From Caecitellus pseudoparvulus (lineage: Eukaryota; Bigyra: Bicosoecida), in assembly GCA_965644315.1 (NCBI GenBank), contig CBFFRQ010000136.1, positions 1-45,239 of the forward strand: a DNA stretch of 45,239 nt, written 5' to 3'. Both the position numbers and the translations under genes were made by a program. The first letter of the stretch is position 1, and every line of letters begins with the position of its first letter. Below are positions 9,269 to 21,100 of this stretch, piece after piece. The notes beneath the pieces were generated by a model that saw only the letters and a program-made list of their open reading frames with translations, was not told the DNA's origin and searched no databases.

Positions 9269-10830
9269 CACCGCCCGCAAGCTGCCCTGAGGAGTAGAAA
9301 AGCACGCCTCCCGCTCCTCGTGCTTGTTCCGCACCAAGCAGCGTCCTTCCCTGCCTGCAGAGCAGTGTCCCCCGCCAACGCTGCAGCTTCGCGTGGCATG
9401 GCCCGGCTGCCTGTGAGCCCCATCAACTCTCGCACCACGTGCGAGTGGCCATTCCTGCACGCCATGCGGAAGCCCACGTCAGGGCCATCCCAGCTTCCCA
9501 CATGGACATCGACAGTTCTTTGTCCCGTGAGGGCCAACAGCTCGCGCACCACGTGCACGTGGCCACGCTCACAAGCACTCCGAAAACCAACCTCTGGCCC
9601 AGTCCCATCTGCAACGCGAACGTCAATCGCCTTATCGCCGACCACGTCGAGTAACTCGCGCAGGACGGCCAAGTGGCCAAGGTAGCAAGCCCAACGGAAG
9701 CCATACTCAGGCCCAACTCGGTCTCCCGCGTGGGTGTCCACCGCCCGCTCCGCCGGCAACGCCAACAGCAAACGCACAACGTTTGCGTGGCCATACCGGC
9801 AAGCGAGCCGAAAGGCAGATTCGGGCCCATCAGCATCCCCTGCATGTACATCCACTGCCAGCTCGCCAGAAAGGGCGAGCAAGTCTCGCACGACAGTCTC
9901 ATGTCCTCCTGCACATGCAGATCGAAAGCCAGCTTCAGCCCCTTCCTCGTCACATGCGTGCACGTCTACCTGCCGTTCACCAGTGAGAGCCAGCAGCTCA
10001 CGAACTACAGCGTCATGGCCGTGCTGACATGCCCTCCGAAAGCCAGCCTCTGGTCCTTCCCAATCTCCAGCGTGCACGTCCACACCGCGGTGGCCTGTCA
10101 GCGCCAGGAGTTCGCGCACCACACCAACATGGCCCCGTGCACACGCGTACCGAAAGGGGGCCTCAGGCCCATCCTCATCTCCCACATGCACATCAATCTC
10201 ACGGTCCCCATCAAGCCGCAGCAACACACGCACAACATCCAAGTGGCCGTGCAAGCACGCGGCACGAAAGGCAGCCTCCGGCCCAGCCGAGTCCCCAGCG
10301 TGCACATCCACTGCAGGCTCGCTGCCGAGACGCAGCAGCTCAGAAACAACATCCAGGTGGCCTTCCGAACTGGCCGCTCGAAAGGCAAACTCAGGCCCGT
10401 CTTCATCCCCAGCGTGCACATCAACGGCCTTCTCCCCGCTCAGAGCAAGCAGCTCCCGCACCGTCTCCACATGCCCATTTCAGCAAGCCAATCGAAAACC
10501 CGCCTCAAGGCCGTTCTCATCACCTGCATGGACATCCAGGCCTGCCTCTTCCTCCACAGCCAGCAGTGCTCGCAACAGGCCAACGTGCCCTGCTCCACAT
10601 GCTCTCAAAAAGCCAGCGGTAATGTCGTCCCCTGTCAGAGCCCCAAGCACAGACTCTGCACTCGCCTTTGACCCGTGGAGCATGTCCATCAGTGTGGTTA
10701 CGTCACCACCTGTGCAAGCAGCCCTCCACTCTCCCACGGCACCGGCATCGTCCGCCTCACTCTCCATGGCGTTGCGGAGCAGATTCCGCACATGTGGTCT
10801 CGATGCACCTCCGCGCTGTGGAAGGAACAA
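9268..10830 (-). pseudogene. Ankyrin-like repeat protein 1, 38-residue repeats, one in-frame TGA
   Basis: Two same-frame segments, 10830-10480 and 10470-9268, are separated only by a TGA codon at 10482-10480. Across it run ten repeats of exactly 38 residues (114 bp): a DVHAGD start, GPE, FR.AC, GH, then VVRELLALTG, an ankyrin-like helix-turn-helix with a longer loop than the usual 33 residues. The TGA sits in the ACxxGH segment of the first repeat, where paralogous repeats often have Arg or Gln, so a CGA to TGA change is likely. The N-terminus (WRAACTGGD) and the C-terminal tail (GTSTRSGRR) are shared with the ankyrin-like genes at 29.8 and 32.6-34.3 kb. Such repeats bind proteins; the partner is unknown. 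Probably a young nonsense pseudogene, or a shortened protein if an internal ATG is used. Confidence 0.75.
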
Positions 10831-11278
10831 GGCTCCAGCAGGCCGACCAGGGTCAAATTCTAAGTTGCACTTTCACACTCCAGTTGTGAACATGAACGGC
10901 ACCTGGGCTTCCGCGTTTTCCTCACGCACCGTAACTGCTCCAAGTGTCAGCCGAGGCAGTGGCGTCAGCTGCCCCCTCGTGCCTATCGCCTCATGCTGCC
11001 TCCAAAGTTCCTTCGAGCTGGACCGCTCACTCTCTTTTCAACTCAAACACCTTCATGGTCCTCTAGAGATCGCTCCACTTCCTAGTCTTTGCCGAGATCA
11101 GTTACACGTCGCAAGAATATCTGTACAATTTGCCATTTGCCATCGACAGTGCACCAATGAGCGAATACAAATTTGTAGCTCAACATTTTTGCACGTACGT
11201 AAATGTGCCTGCCACCATGCCAGGCAAACTAGTGTGTGCATTTTGCAGCCCATGTCACCTTCTCTTTCCATTGTTACC
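10831..11278. other. Intergenic, promoter side of ankyrin-like gene 1
   Basis: About 450 bp between the start of ankyrin-like gene 1 and the 3' end of the membrane-protein gene. I see no motif I would defend as a promoter or terminator. Confidence 0.4.
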
Positions 11279-14200
11279 TCAAGAGCGAGCAATGGCAGGG
11301 CCGACGACCAAGGGCGACTTGGTGCGAGTGGCTGGGGTCGCCACACTCGAGTCCTCTGCTTCCTGGCGCAGGCCAGCTTCCCGCACCATGGCCACATCAC
11401 GCGAGAGGGCGATTGCCTTATCCACAGAAATGCAGCTGCCGAGCGCAATGCAGGCCGCTGCGCTCCTGCGTGGTCCAAACGTGCAGCACCAGAGGCCTGG
11501 GTGTGGGACGTGCTTCATGTGTGAATGCGTCGGCGATTGCTGCAGGTACAGCTTCAGCCAGTCAAAGACTGCAGCGTGCCGCCTACGCAGGGTGGCGACG
11601 CCTGCGCCGAGCAGGAGGAGGAAGGTCATGGCCAAGAACAGTGTGTTGGCGAGGAAGATGGCGCCCTGCAGCAGGAACTCCGTCTTCTCCCCGACCAGTA
11701 GTTCGTCGCCCAGCGCCAGGCCTCCGAAGGCAGACACACAAATGGCGGTCAGTGCTGCGGTTTCCACAGCATTCATCAGCGTGGCCTCGTACGGCAAGGA
11801 TGCAACATGGACGACAAGGGGTTGACAGCACGAGGCAGATCAGCGCTGCTTGCAGCTCGGCATTGCGCACGGTGACAGCGACTACAGCAAGGAGCACTTT
11901 CCGTGGCAGCACGACCAGCAACTCCCAGTACCAGAAGTTGGGCTCGTCTTCTTCTTTGCGGGGAGAGTCCTCAGAGTGCGCACGGGGAATTCTGAACCCT
12001 TCATACACCGCACCGTACACTGCCTTCACGCTGTGCTTGTAGACATGGTGCCTGTGGCGGCAGACCAGGCAGGCGCTACCGAGGGGGATGCCGACATCCC
12101 ACACCAGCAAGCCAAGGTATGCTGCGAGCTGGGCGGTCTGGAACATGGAGTCCATGCTTCCGTGTGCGACATCTGAACGGAGGAACAGGAAGCCCAGGAT
12201 GCGGAAGTCGTACGTGTCCAGCATGCGCAGACATGCCTCGACTACAGGGAAGTGCACCAGCAAGAGCAGGATGAAGGCTGCGCGATACGCTTGCTCAGCA
12301 CACCTCGCCCGCTGCTTGAAGAGGTCCACAGTCTTTGCCAGCACAGCTTTCTCCTCAGAGCGCATGCTTGCAGGGTGGGCCGGCGGTGCGCCAGGCATCA
12401 CAGCTGCTTCAACCTGCGCTGCCGCCTGGCTGCGGCTTGATCGCGGCTTGCGCATATCAATGACGACTGAGCCTTCCGACTCTTCATCAGCCTCGGCCAG
12501 ATCGTCCAAGTCAGCCCACGCAGATGTCCGTCTCGCTGCTGGAGATAGGTCAGTCGGGCCTGTGTCGTCTTGGAATGAGGTGGACCTTGGAACCAGCGCG
12601 GAAGGTCTGGAAGTTGGAGACACCAGGGTCTTTGGCGCGGGGAAGGCGAACGTAGCGTCAACCAAAGCACTGTCTTTCTTGGGAGGAGTGGAAGCTGCAA
12701 GGGGCTGCGGGGCCACTACCCCAGACTCGGCAACGCCTTCCCCGCCAACTGAGCCCCCACCCTTCTCCTCAGCATACCTCTCAGCAGCAGCCTGCAGCAC
12801 TGCGTGGCTTTGCCGCTGCAAGATGCTGAACACACCCGCTACGATCAGCGGAATGCTCACTGCAGCAATGGGTATGCTCAAGGTGTTGAAGAAGCGAGTG
12901 TATATGTCTGTGTGGAAGGCGCATTGCGCAGGCACCGAGTTGGTGTTGACACCGACCGACACTGAGGAGAGCCACGCTATGATGCCATCTAACGCGCTTT
13001 CAGGAGGCAAGCGGGTACTCAGCAGCACTGCATACATCTGGGCCCAGCCGGTCATGACTCGGAACACCCCAGTGAGCTGTCCCCTGCTCTGACCCTCCTT
13101 GCTCTCCCGATCACTCGTGCGCAGGGCCAGGTACACGAGGAGCCCCGTGAAGAAAACCCAGGAGCCGATGCTCTGCAGAAAGCCGAAGCTGTCGTTGGGA
13201 CACTTCACGCAAAGCAGCTGTGGGCTGGACCTTGCCCAGCCTTCAGCACACTCGCCACAGAGGATGCCCCTGTGCCCAGGCACGCAAGAGATGCCACTCG
13301 AGTTCGCTACAGGCCTGCACGCATCTGGAGGCGTGCACTGAAGGATGCTCGCACCAGCGTAAAGAACCGCTTTCCCTGCGACTGCGGCCTGCAACTCAGC
13401 TGTCTCATTCACAAGTGCTTGCAGACGCCGTCTCGCGGGCGAATCAGCGCTCGTTGTGTCACCCTGTAACTCGGCACTGGCCACATCTTTCAGCTTGCTC
13501 CACTACCTGTCCTGCAACTTGGGGTGTGATGGCACCATGGACGCATCGGTCACGCAGGTATCACACCAGAAACCTGGACGGGGCCTGAACTGCCCAGCAG
13601 CGCAGCCGACGCCGTTCAAGGGGCACTGCAAGCACTTGGTCTGGGCCAGGTTGGCAAAAGTGCCGCCAGGGCACTGCGTGCATGCAGCCTCTTGGTTTTC
13701 AACGTTGGCACGGATTGTTCCAGGAGGGCAGCGCTCACACCGAAGCCCAGAAGTGTCGTTGGTGCTCTGGCGGCGCTGCCAGCCAGTAGCACAAATGCAG
13801 TCCATCTGCGAGTCAGCTAACACCTCGCTGTCGGTGCGGCACGTTGGGCTCACTACCACAGCAGGCACAGCCACTGCACCTCGTGACAGATAAGGATATA
13901 TGGCTTGCCCAGAGATAGAGGATGTGAGCAGCGTAGTTTGTGGCTGAGACGGTTGGACTTGCAGCACGGCATGCCCTTCATCCAGCGCCGCCAGCCCAAC
14001 AGTCAGGTCGGCTTCGCCGGTCACCAGCTGGCGCACTTGCGGTAACTCAACGAGGGACTCCACTTCGCGACTTGTGGCATCTCGTGCTTCAAGCAGGAGC
14101 CCCACTTGCTGCCGCCCGGACACAATGATCGCGCTTCCAGGCGCTGAGGCATCCATCATGGACATGTTGCGTTGCCCGCTCAAAGCAGACTGAATGGCGA

Positions 14201-16478
14201 TCACTTCGCGGTCAGCGCGTTTGGGCCACGAAACCGCATCGGGCAGCATGAATCTGCTCGTGTGCGAGAACGCACCTCCACCACGCACCTGCACTCGTAC
14301 TGGGATAGCCCGGATTTCATCGTACGCTGCCAGCGCGGCCACGTCTGTCGCACCTGACGCACCTTCTGCCACAGATGCAGTGATCCGCACCAAAATAGTT
14401 GCCGCAAATTCACCTGTACCGCACAAAAGCCCCAGAGGTGGCCGAGGCCCAAGACAAAGCTCGCCCCCATGCACAACGCTGACTGGCACCACCAGTTGCC
14501 CAGTGGAAGCAGGCAGCAAGAGCTCATGCTTTGGAGTGGTTGTTTGCAGCCATGTGGCTGTGGACGATGTGCCCTGCGACGGAACCACTTGCACGTGTAG
14601 ATCAGCAAAGGATGCCAACGTTTGCAAGATGGCAATGCCGGAGGCTTCCTTGCTGGGCGCCACTGTCAGCGACACGGTGCCAGGAACCACAGAAAGCAGC
14701 GTGGAGCGCATGGTCAACGGCAGCACCTGATCAAGCTGCCCAGCTTTGGACTTGGCATCGTACTCATTCGTGCGCAAGCGCAGGGTGCTCGAAAACAGTC
14801 CGCTGACAGCTGCACCCGGAGAAACCAGCCAGACTGTGAGGAGCACGCGTTCTCCCACGCCAAGGGACCCCTGCAGCACTGCTGACTCTTCTCGAAGGGA
14901 TCCAACCGAAACGACGCCCTGCTCGTCGGCAAGCACGTAAACAATGTTGGAGCCAGTGCCTCCAGCATGGCCACATACACCTGCTGGGGTGCACACTGCG
15001 AGCCATGGAGCCAAGCTAGCGTCCGCGTGGTCAAGTCTCCAGGTCAGGGTGCCAGATACAACGTTTCGCAGAAGCAGCTGCTGCGTGCTGTTGCCGCCTG
15101 GGATGAAATTGCGCTCCAGGACACGAGGCCGCATGTCCGAGATCGGCGCGATGACCCGCAATGTGACCTGCACGATGACAGGCAAAATGTCGGCCACCCG
15201 AAGTCGCCCAGGTGCCCCGCCAGCCGCATCGTTTGAAGCCGTCGAGTTTGCCTGGAAGGTACCAGTGGCCCGGTGCAGACCAGGGGGAAGGTTCGCAGAC
15301 CTCATGGTCAAGATAACTCCTTGTTGGCCTTGGTTTGCGGGGAGTCGCGCCTTCCGAGCTGCAGACAGCGTCGGCCAGCCCTGTTGCTGGCCCCGAAAGG
15401 AAACCTGAGCGTCCCAGTGCACATGCTCGGCACTGGACACAATGCCAGCTTGAGACTTGGTGTCAGACTGGCCGTTGAGCTCGAAAGCAGCGGCCACTTC
15501 CACAGGGAAGGCGGTGAGGAACGGGAGGGGCTGGGGAGTGACACCGGCGGTGGAAGAGGAGGAGGCGCCGGGTGACTTGGTTGGTTGGGCGGATGCACTG
15601 CTGGATGCCGTTGGCGCTGGAGTCCTGCTGCTTGACCGGCGGACAAGAGGCGATCTAGAAGGGGCGATGGAAGGCAGCGGCGCTGAGCTTTGAGCCAAGT
15701 CCACCACTTTCTCGGGTAAGACTGCAGTCGCATCCAAGCCGGCGACGCCGCGGACGTGAACCACAAGGTCAAATGCTCCCGAGTTCCCAGTCGACTTCAA
15801 GTACGCGCTGGGGAGTCGTGGCAGCCCATCAACTGCAGCAGACCCAAGCTGCAAGGAAAGGGAGACGACCAAGCGTGGAAACGTTGACGTAAAAGTTCGA
15901 GTCACCCTCCACCAGTCAGTCGAGCGCAGACAAGGACCCCAAGCCGCAAGCCTCGCGTCGATGCAAGACACGCTCAAAACAACCAGTGTCGCAGCAGATC
16001 CGACGTCTGGTGCATCAGACAGCGACAGGGGGGCGCCAACACTGGTTCCTGTCTGAGCACCAACCAACAAGACCGCTGGATCATGCAGTGCTGCCTCGAT
16101 GGTGCCCCCATCCAAGGCCACTTCCTGCTGCACAGTCGAGGACAGCCACTCGGGCGGCCTTGAAGACGGAGTCGCGCTGGGAGTTGCTGTCACTGATGGC
16201 GTCGCAGAGGGGGAGTTGCTGGGAGCGGATGCAGCTGGTGCTGAGGGCGTGGCGACGCACGCTGTGGCATCGTGGGATGGGCGTGGAAGACTGCCGCGAG
16301 CATGCTGAAGGATACGGCATGCTACGCATACACCCTTGTGCAGCGCCTGTGGGAGGCAAGCCACCCTGCGCTGAGCGGCGCAGCTGCCGTCAGTGGCATT
16401 GGCAGAACGCTCCCAGGCGCAGGAAGCGGCAGCAACACCAACACCTCTCACAAAGCACTCCCTCGTCCACGCTGTCAA
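11279..16478 (-). pseudogene. Large Cys-rich multi-pass membrane protein (GCC2/GCC3-like), broken
   Basis: Three pieces form one gene. Piece 1 (16478-13503) has a Ser/Pro/Ala/Thr-rich N-terminal linker with repeated PSATPS, then beta-sandwich-like extracellular segments, then Cys-rich motifs CPPGTIRANV, CPGGTFAN and RPGFWCD typical of GCC2/GCC3 (ephrin-receptor-like) modules. A TAG at 13505-13503 interrupts it, and the same frame continues in piece 2 (to about 11815) with CVPGHRGILCGEC and then six or seven hydrophobic helices. Near 11800-11830 the frame shifts to piece 3, which holds the last helices (LPYEATLMNAVE then LFLAMTFLLLLG) and ends at 11279. Proteins of this layout are large surface proteins of protists with a helical bundle in the plasma membrane; function unknown. 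Short introns could explain the breaks, but no good GT..AG pair restores the frame shift, so I call it a pseudogene. The 5' end is unresolved. Confidence 0.72.
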
Positions 16479-17340
16479 GCAAAGAGGGGGTGGAACCCGA
16501 CATCAGTGCAACTCATGCCATGGTCATTCAGCATCGGGCCCCTCCTCCACCGCCAGCAGCTTGGTCAGCGACCAGTCCGCACCGCGAGCAGGCCAAGACA
16601 ACAGCAGCGGCGAGCTTCACCGGCAGCAGCGGGGCCAGCGTGGAATGCCAGCCTTCACACTTCACATTCAGCAGTGTTTCTAAAGCATTGACGTGTCAAT
16701 CACGACAGCCGGCCCCACCTCGCGTCAGGCTCACAAGTATCTCCCGTGCAGGACACTGCACCTTCATCCGATTTCCGCAGCCCAGCTGCCTGCTCTGCAC
16801 TGCCCCTGAGCGTCCTGCCGCGAGATTACAGCGGCAAGGCGAATTCTTTCACTTTGACATATGGACGATAGATTTCAATGATGGCCACTCGGGGCTCCCA
16901 GACTTGCCCCTTTCGCTGCCAGGCTGCAGAACGTGTTTGACTGGCTCTGCCCACGGCAGCGCAACCCAATGCAAGGCGCTGTCCACGATGGCATGCCTGC
17001 CCAAGTGCAGGGACTGCACAGCAGACCATGACACTTGGCAGTATTAGGTTACCTCCAGACTTGTTTGTTCAATGGAATCCAATGACGGCACGGCCATGAT
17101 CTGCAAAGGCAAGGCTCACACCTGTCTCGCATCGAAGGCCAAGCCTGGCAAGCTGTGTGGCGGGGTGAGCATGAAGCAAGACATCTGACCTTCAGGGATG
17201 CTGCCCAAGGCTGGGGGTCGATTTGCTTATGTCAACCGCAGTGATCCACACGCTGGCGACACTGCTTGCCCAGCTTTGACCGACCTGAAACGAAATGCAC
17301 ATGAGAACATTGTCTGTCTGTAACACGCCCACATGCTGCC
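16479..17340. other. Gap with a possible minus-strand exon
   Basis: No gene is supported. A minus-strand frame at 17029-16826 ends in protein-like text (PRVAIIEIYRPYVKVKEF) and could be a lost 5' exon of the membrane-protein gene or a fragment of another gene. The plus-strand frame spanning 15986-17047 is mostly antisense to the membrane-protein gene. Confidence 0.3.
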
Positions 17341-17690
17341 CCAGGGCCCAGTGAATGCCGTTGAAGCACTGGAGGTATTTGCTGGGGCCCTTACGGCAAA
17401 AGTTGCTCCCGAATTCTGGGGGTGCCGCAGACGGCAATAGTTTCTACTGGCCCCACGAGGTGGTCGCAGCACCTCCCGGATGGATGCAAGTCCTGAAAAC
17501 GTGCATTCCGTACTGTGGGGCCGTGTTTGATCATGTGGTAGAAGCTCAACTTCAAGGCGCAGGCGTGGAACGCGGGCAGCCCGCCGCGGACCTCGCGCGG
17601 CGAGCCCGCTACACAGCCGCCACGCCTGCCGCCTGGACCATGCCGAGCAACCTCGCTCCCGGGCGAGGTGGCACGGTAGATAGCAAGTGA
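17341..17690 (+). mobile_element. 5'-truncated fragment of the telomeric RT element (C-terminal coding end)
   Basis: This 350-bp stretch matches 6612-6950 of the RT ORF at more than 90% by eye. It shares the PLRQKLLPNSGGAADG start and the Gly/Arg-rich end, with about seven amino-acid differences in about 97. One extra G near 17385 shifts the frame at its left edge. The match stops about at the ORF end: the 3' UTR, hairpins and telomeric repeat are absent. It is therefore a fragment moved by recombination or a deletion remnant, in the same orientation as element II, about 10 kb inward. Confidence 0.85.
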
Positions 17691-18113
17691 GGTGGGTTGG
17701 GTGAAAAAAGAGCCTGGTATCCATTTCTGAAGACATCTCTCTCCGTGTCAAAAGGAAGAGGCTTGGCGTGCGAACAGCTAGAGCAATTGAGTTGCATTAT
17801 TCGTTGCGAGACTCGTGACGCGATGTGACTCGCCTGGTCGGAAGCTTGGGAAACATCGAGCAGTATATCCCCCACAAATGATCAGACGTGGTGCTCTTTG
17901 TTCTTTTGCCTGGGTCCACGGCAAAGGCCTCGAACCATGCTCCGCCAGATATGGTCTGCCAACAATGTCGTTGTGAGGCTCGTCAAATTCGGCTTTCTCG
18001 CAGAGCACAATGCAGGTATCTCCAGCTTTCGCCTTTCTCACAGCAACATCACATTCGTGCACACATGTTTGCTTCGGGTCAATCTCTACTACAAGTACGC
18101 AATGATCTTCGTC
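17691..18113. other. Intergenic, 3' side of Crinkler/RHS-like gene 1
   Basis: No coding frame or repeat is supported in these 420 bp. The stop of the neighbouring gene lies inside a splice-donor-like word (GTGAGTAAG), so a short extra 3' exon could be hidden here. Confidence 0.35.
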
Positions 18114-21100
18114 TTACTCACCAGACGAGGGCTGGAAAGGGGAAGACAGCTCCTCAATCATGGGCACACTTTCAGACAGACCTATCATGGAAGGTGGCAA
18201 ATAGTTCTGCCCAAACACCCCGAAGAAGCCTGGAATGTCAGCTTGGTCTAGTGTGTGTCCACCTTTGTCTTGTTCGGTGGGTGTGCAATACACGAAGAAG
18301 AGGTCAACGTGTTCCGTATCAGTGATGCGTTTCGTGAGAGGAATCAGAGACTCGTCAATGATGCCACCTTTCTGCGCGTCTGCTTCGGCAACCTGCTCTG
18401 CTTCATCGACCATGTCTTCAGAAAGCTCGCTATCGGAATCTGCACTCATGGAGTCCACAGACATGACGGCAGGGCTCTCATCCTCAGCTTCCCGGATCCC
18501 AGACGTACCTTCAGCCTCAGCACCCTCGTCTGCACCGCGTTTGGGGACGACCTGGCTTGGGTCCTTAAGTATTGGTGCAGGCGCTCTGGGCTCATCAGGG
18601 AGTTCCCTCATACGCTTCGCAGTCGTCTCCTCGAGTTCTTTTCGAGGGGCCGCTTCGAGCAAAGCCGGGGACATGACGAGCTTGGAAAACTTGTCCCCCC
18701 TGCACTCGACTTTGGCATTGAGGTCAATGGGGATGCCAAAGCTCCACAAAATGGAATTCGCCATGCTCGTCTTCTTTTCAGCTGGTTCTTTCTCGGAGTA
18801 CCTGAACTTCACCTCAGAACCCTTGAGTTCAGTGAAGTACTTCATACTGAAAGCAAGGCTGGCGATGTCCTTCAAAGTTGGTGGGATCTCCACTTCTTCA
18901 CTATCCTTGGGGCGTGTACCGGCAAAGATCAGGCTGGACGGCGTCTTATTCGCGCCGTGGACCTTAAGAGACGATATTGTGGTTTCGATGAAGGCAACCT
19001 GGAGGTTTGCCTTCCCGCCCTCCTCTGCGTGAGGGCGCCTGAATACAACGAAGTCCACTGTTGGGAATGAGTGGGGCGTGCGCACCACGTGCACTTTTCC
19101 AGGAGCAAGGGTTTGCACTTCCCGCACATCGACGAGGGACAGGCCCGCGCCGGTTGCGTCGGAAAGGACCTTTGCCTCTGGGAGTCGTGCGGCATCACTC
19201 ATAAAAGAGTGCCTCAGAAGCATCTTAATCGGAGTTTTACTTGCCTTCGCTGAGAGAGGTATGTACTTGGACCCAAACAAGCCCATTTCAAGCAGTGTTG
19301 TCACGGTTCCCTCAAACTGTTCACCGGTGCCGATGTGGCCAGCCCCAGACAGAAGCCTTTCCCAGGCATCTCTCCTCTCCGGGTCATCGCTCGTCATGGC
19401 ATCGGTGTGGCATTTGAAGAGCGCTCGCATGTACGCATGCCGTGCAACGTGTGACGAAAACTTGGAATTGGCGCGCAAGCTGAGTTCGTCTGGGTTGGTT
19501 CTGGAGAGAATGGAGAGTGCGGCCAAGGAATGGTCCAAAAAGATGGATATGCCACCCGCTTGCTTGGCAATCTCGTCGCTTGTTGCTTCGTCTAGGCGCT
19601 TTTCACACTTTGACTCCAGAAGACGAAGAGTGTGCAACCACCCTTTTCCCAATACTTCACGAAACCAGGCCGCGTTCTTCTTCGAGGGAGTTGCTTCCTT
19701 TGCCATATTGACCACCACGCGCAAATCACGAGGAACAACTCCCAAGGACACAATCAAGTTCAAAAAATTTGTTCTCAGCTTCTCGTCGTCCAGCAACTGG
19801 ACTGCTGCAGAAGGGAGCTGAAGGGATACGTCTTCCCCACGCCCCACACCCTTCACTTCACCCTCATCTATCTTGTCAAGTATGTTCAAGGGGTCGTCAG
19901 AGGCTTGTGGCCCCATCATCAGTTTGAAAGCAAGCTCCGGACTGCAGCGTTCCAGCTCGTAGAAGGGGTTAGGCAAGTCCTTTGACGACTGACTGTTGAA
20001 CGTCTCTTGCACTCCCTTCAGTTCGTTCTTTATCAGCTGGGAAGCGTGAAAGTCAGGAGAAAAGGCAAAAATTTTGTCAGAGGGCTCAGTCCAACTAAAC
20101 AGACTCTCCAGATGCTTCCACCACTCAGCAGGCTCCTTGTTTGTCTTTTCGTCTGCAAGCAGTTTCTGCAGGCGGTTGGCTTCGTCGATGATCAGGGCAC
20201 CAAACTGGCTTTCCTTTTCTTGTTCACCTTCGGAAATCCCCTTATTGAAGGTTGTTTCTTCAGACAAGAACATGCTCTTTAGGGCTTCATGCGCATCAGA
20301 CCCGTAGATGCCAATTGCAGCCATGTCACGGAAGAGTTTGGGGGTGCAAACACTGTCTCCGCATGACATGGATAAACCACCTTGCATGAGCCGACTTGGG
20401 AGTTGCTCGAAGAGAGACGACCCAGGCGCAAGCACGTTAGACATAGGCATGTACATGACATTGCCCCCCGCCCCGACGCTGAGGATCAATGCCAGCGTCC
20501 GGAGAGTTGCGGACTTTCCTGTCCCGTGCACTGCCGTGGTCATGACACCAAGCCTGCTTGACTCTTCAGAGGAAACAGTTTTCTTTAACAGCTTTGCTCG
20601 CCCACGAGTAAGTACGAATGTTGACAGGTACAACTTGCGCATTGGCCATTTTGATTTTTCCACATCATGGAACCCGTGCACTGCAGGCCGGAGGCCATAA
20701 ATGATCAGATCGCTCACAGACTTCTTTGTCAGGCCAGTCTTGGCATCTTTAAACAGGAATGGCTGGCCCCCCAGATCGGCAACCGAAGCACCACACCCTC
20801 CAAAATGTTCCCCACGAAAATGGGATGGCAGCCGGTGGACCACTTGATTCCTTGTTCACGGTTCAGCTTGTCCACCGTCCACCCTTCCTCCAGAGCACGC
20901 AACACGGGCCAACTAGATGCGTTGCCTTTGTTGACAGCATCCCCTGCATCAAGAAGCCAGCCAAAGTTCGCATCAATGATGCTACTGTGGGTCTCGCCCG
21001 ACTTGAGAATGGCATTTATGAAATCTTGATCAGTGACGCCCACATTTTCAAGTTGCGCCTTGGCTGCAGCCTCCCCTCTACTTGCCCTCAGCAGCATGGA

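Noticed and set aside
9430-10530. 114-bp repeat as a satellite or minisatellite
   Set aside because: The period equals 38 codons and each unit encodes the same conserved ankyrin-like residues, so it is a coding repeat.
12088-13092. 334-codon plus-strand frame
   Set aside because: Antisense to the helical-bundle part of the membrane protein, where the minus strand shows clear transmembrane helices.
13440-13505. Short intron removing the TAG in the membrane-protein gene
   Set aside because: A GTAGTG..ACGAG span of 57 nt would keep frame, but the acceptor is poor and the nearby better acceptor (TTACAG) breaks frame. Not supported, not excluded.
15986-17047. 353-codon plus-strand frame
   Set aside because: Mostly antisense to the membrane-protein gene and of low-complexity character; no family motif.
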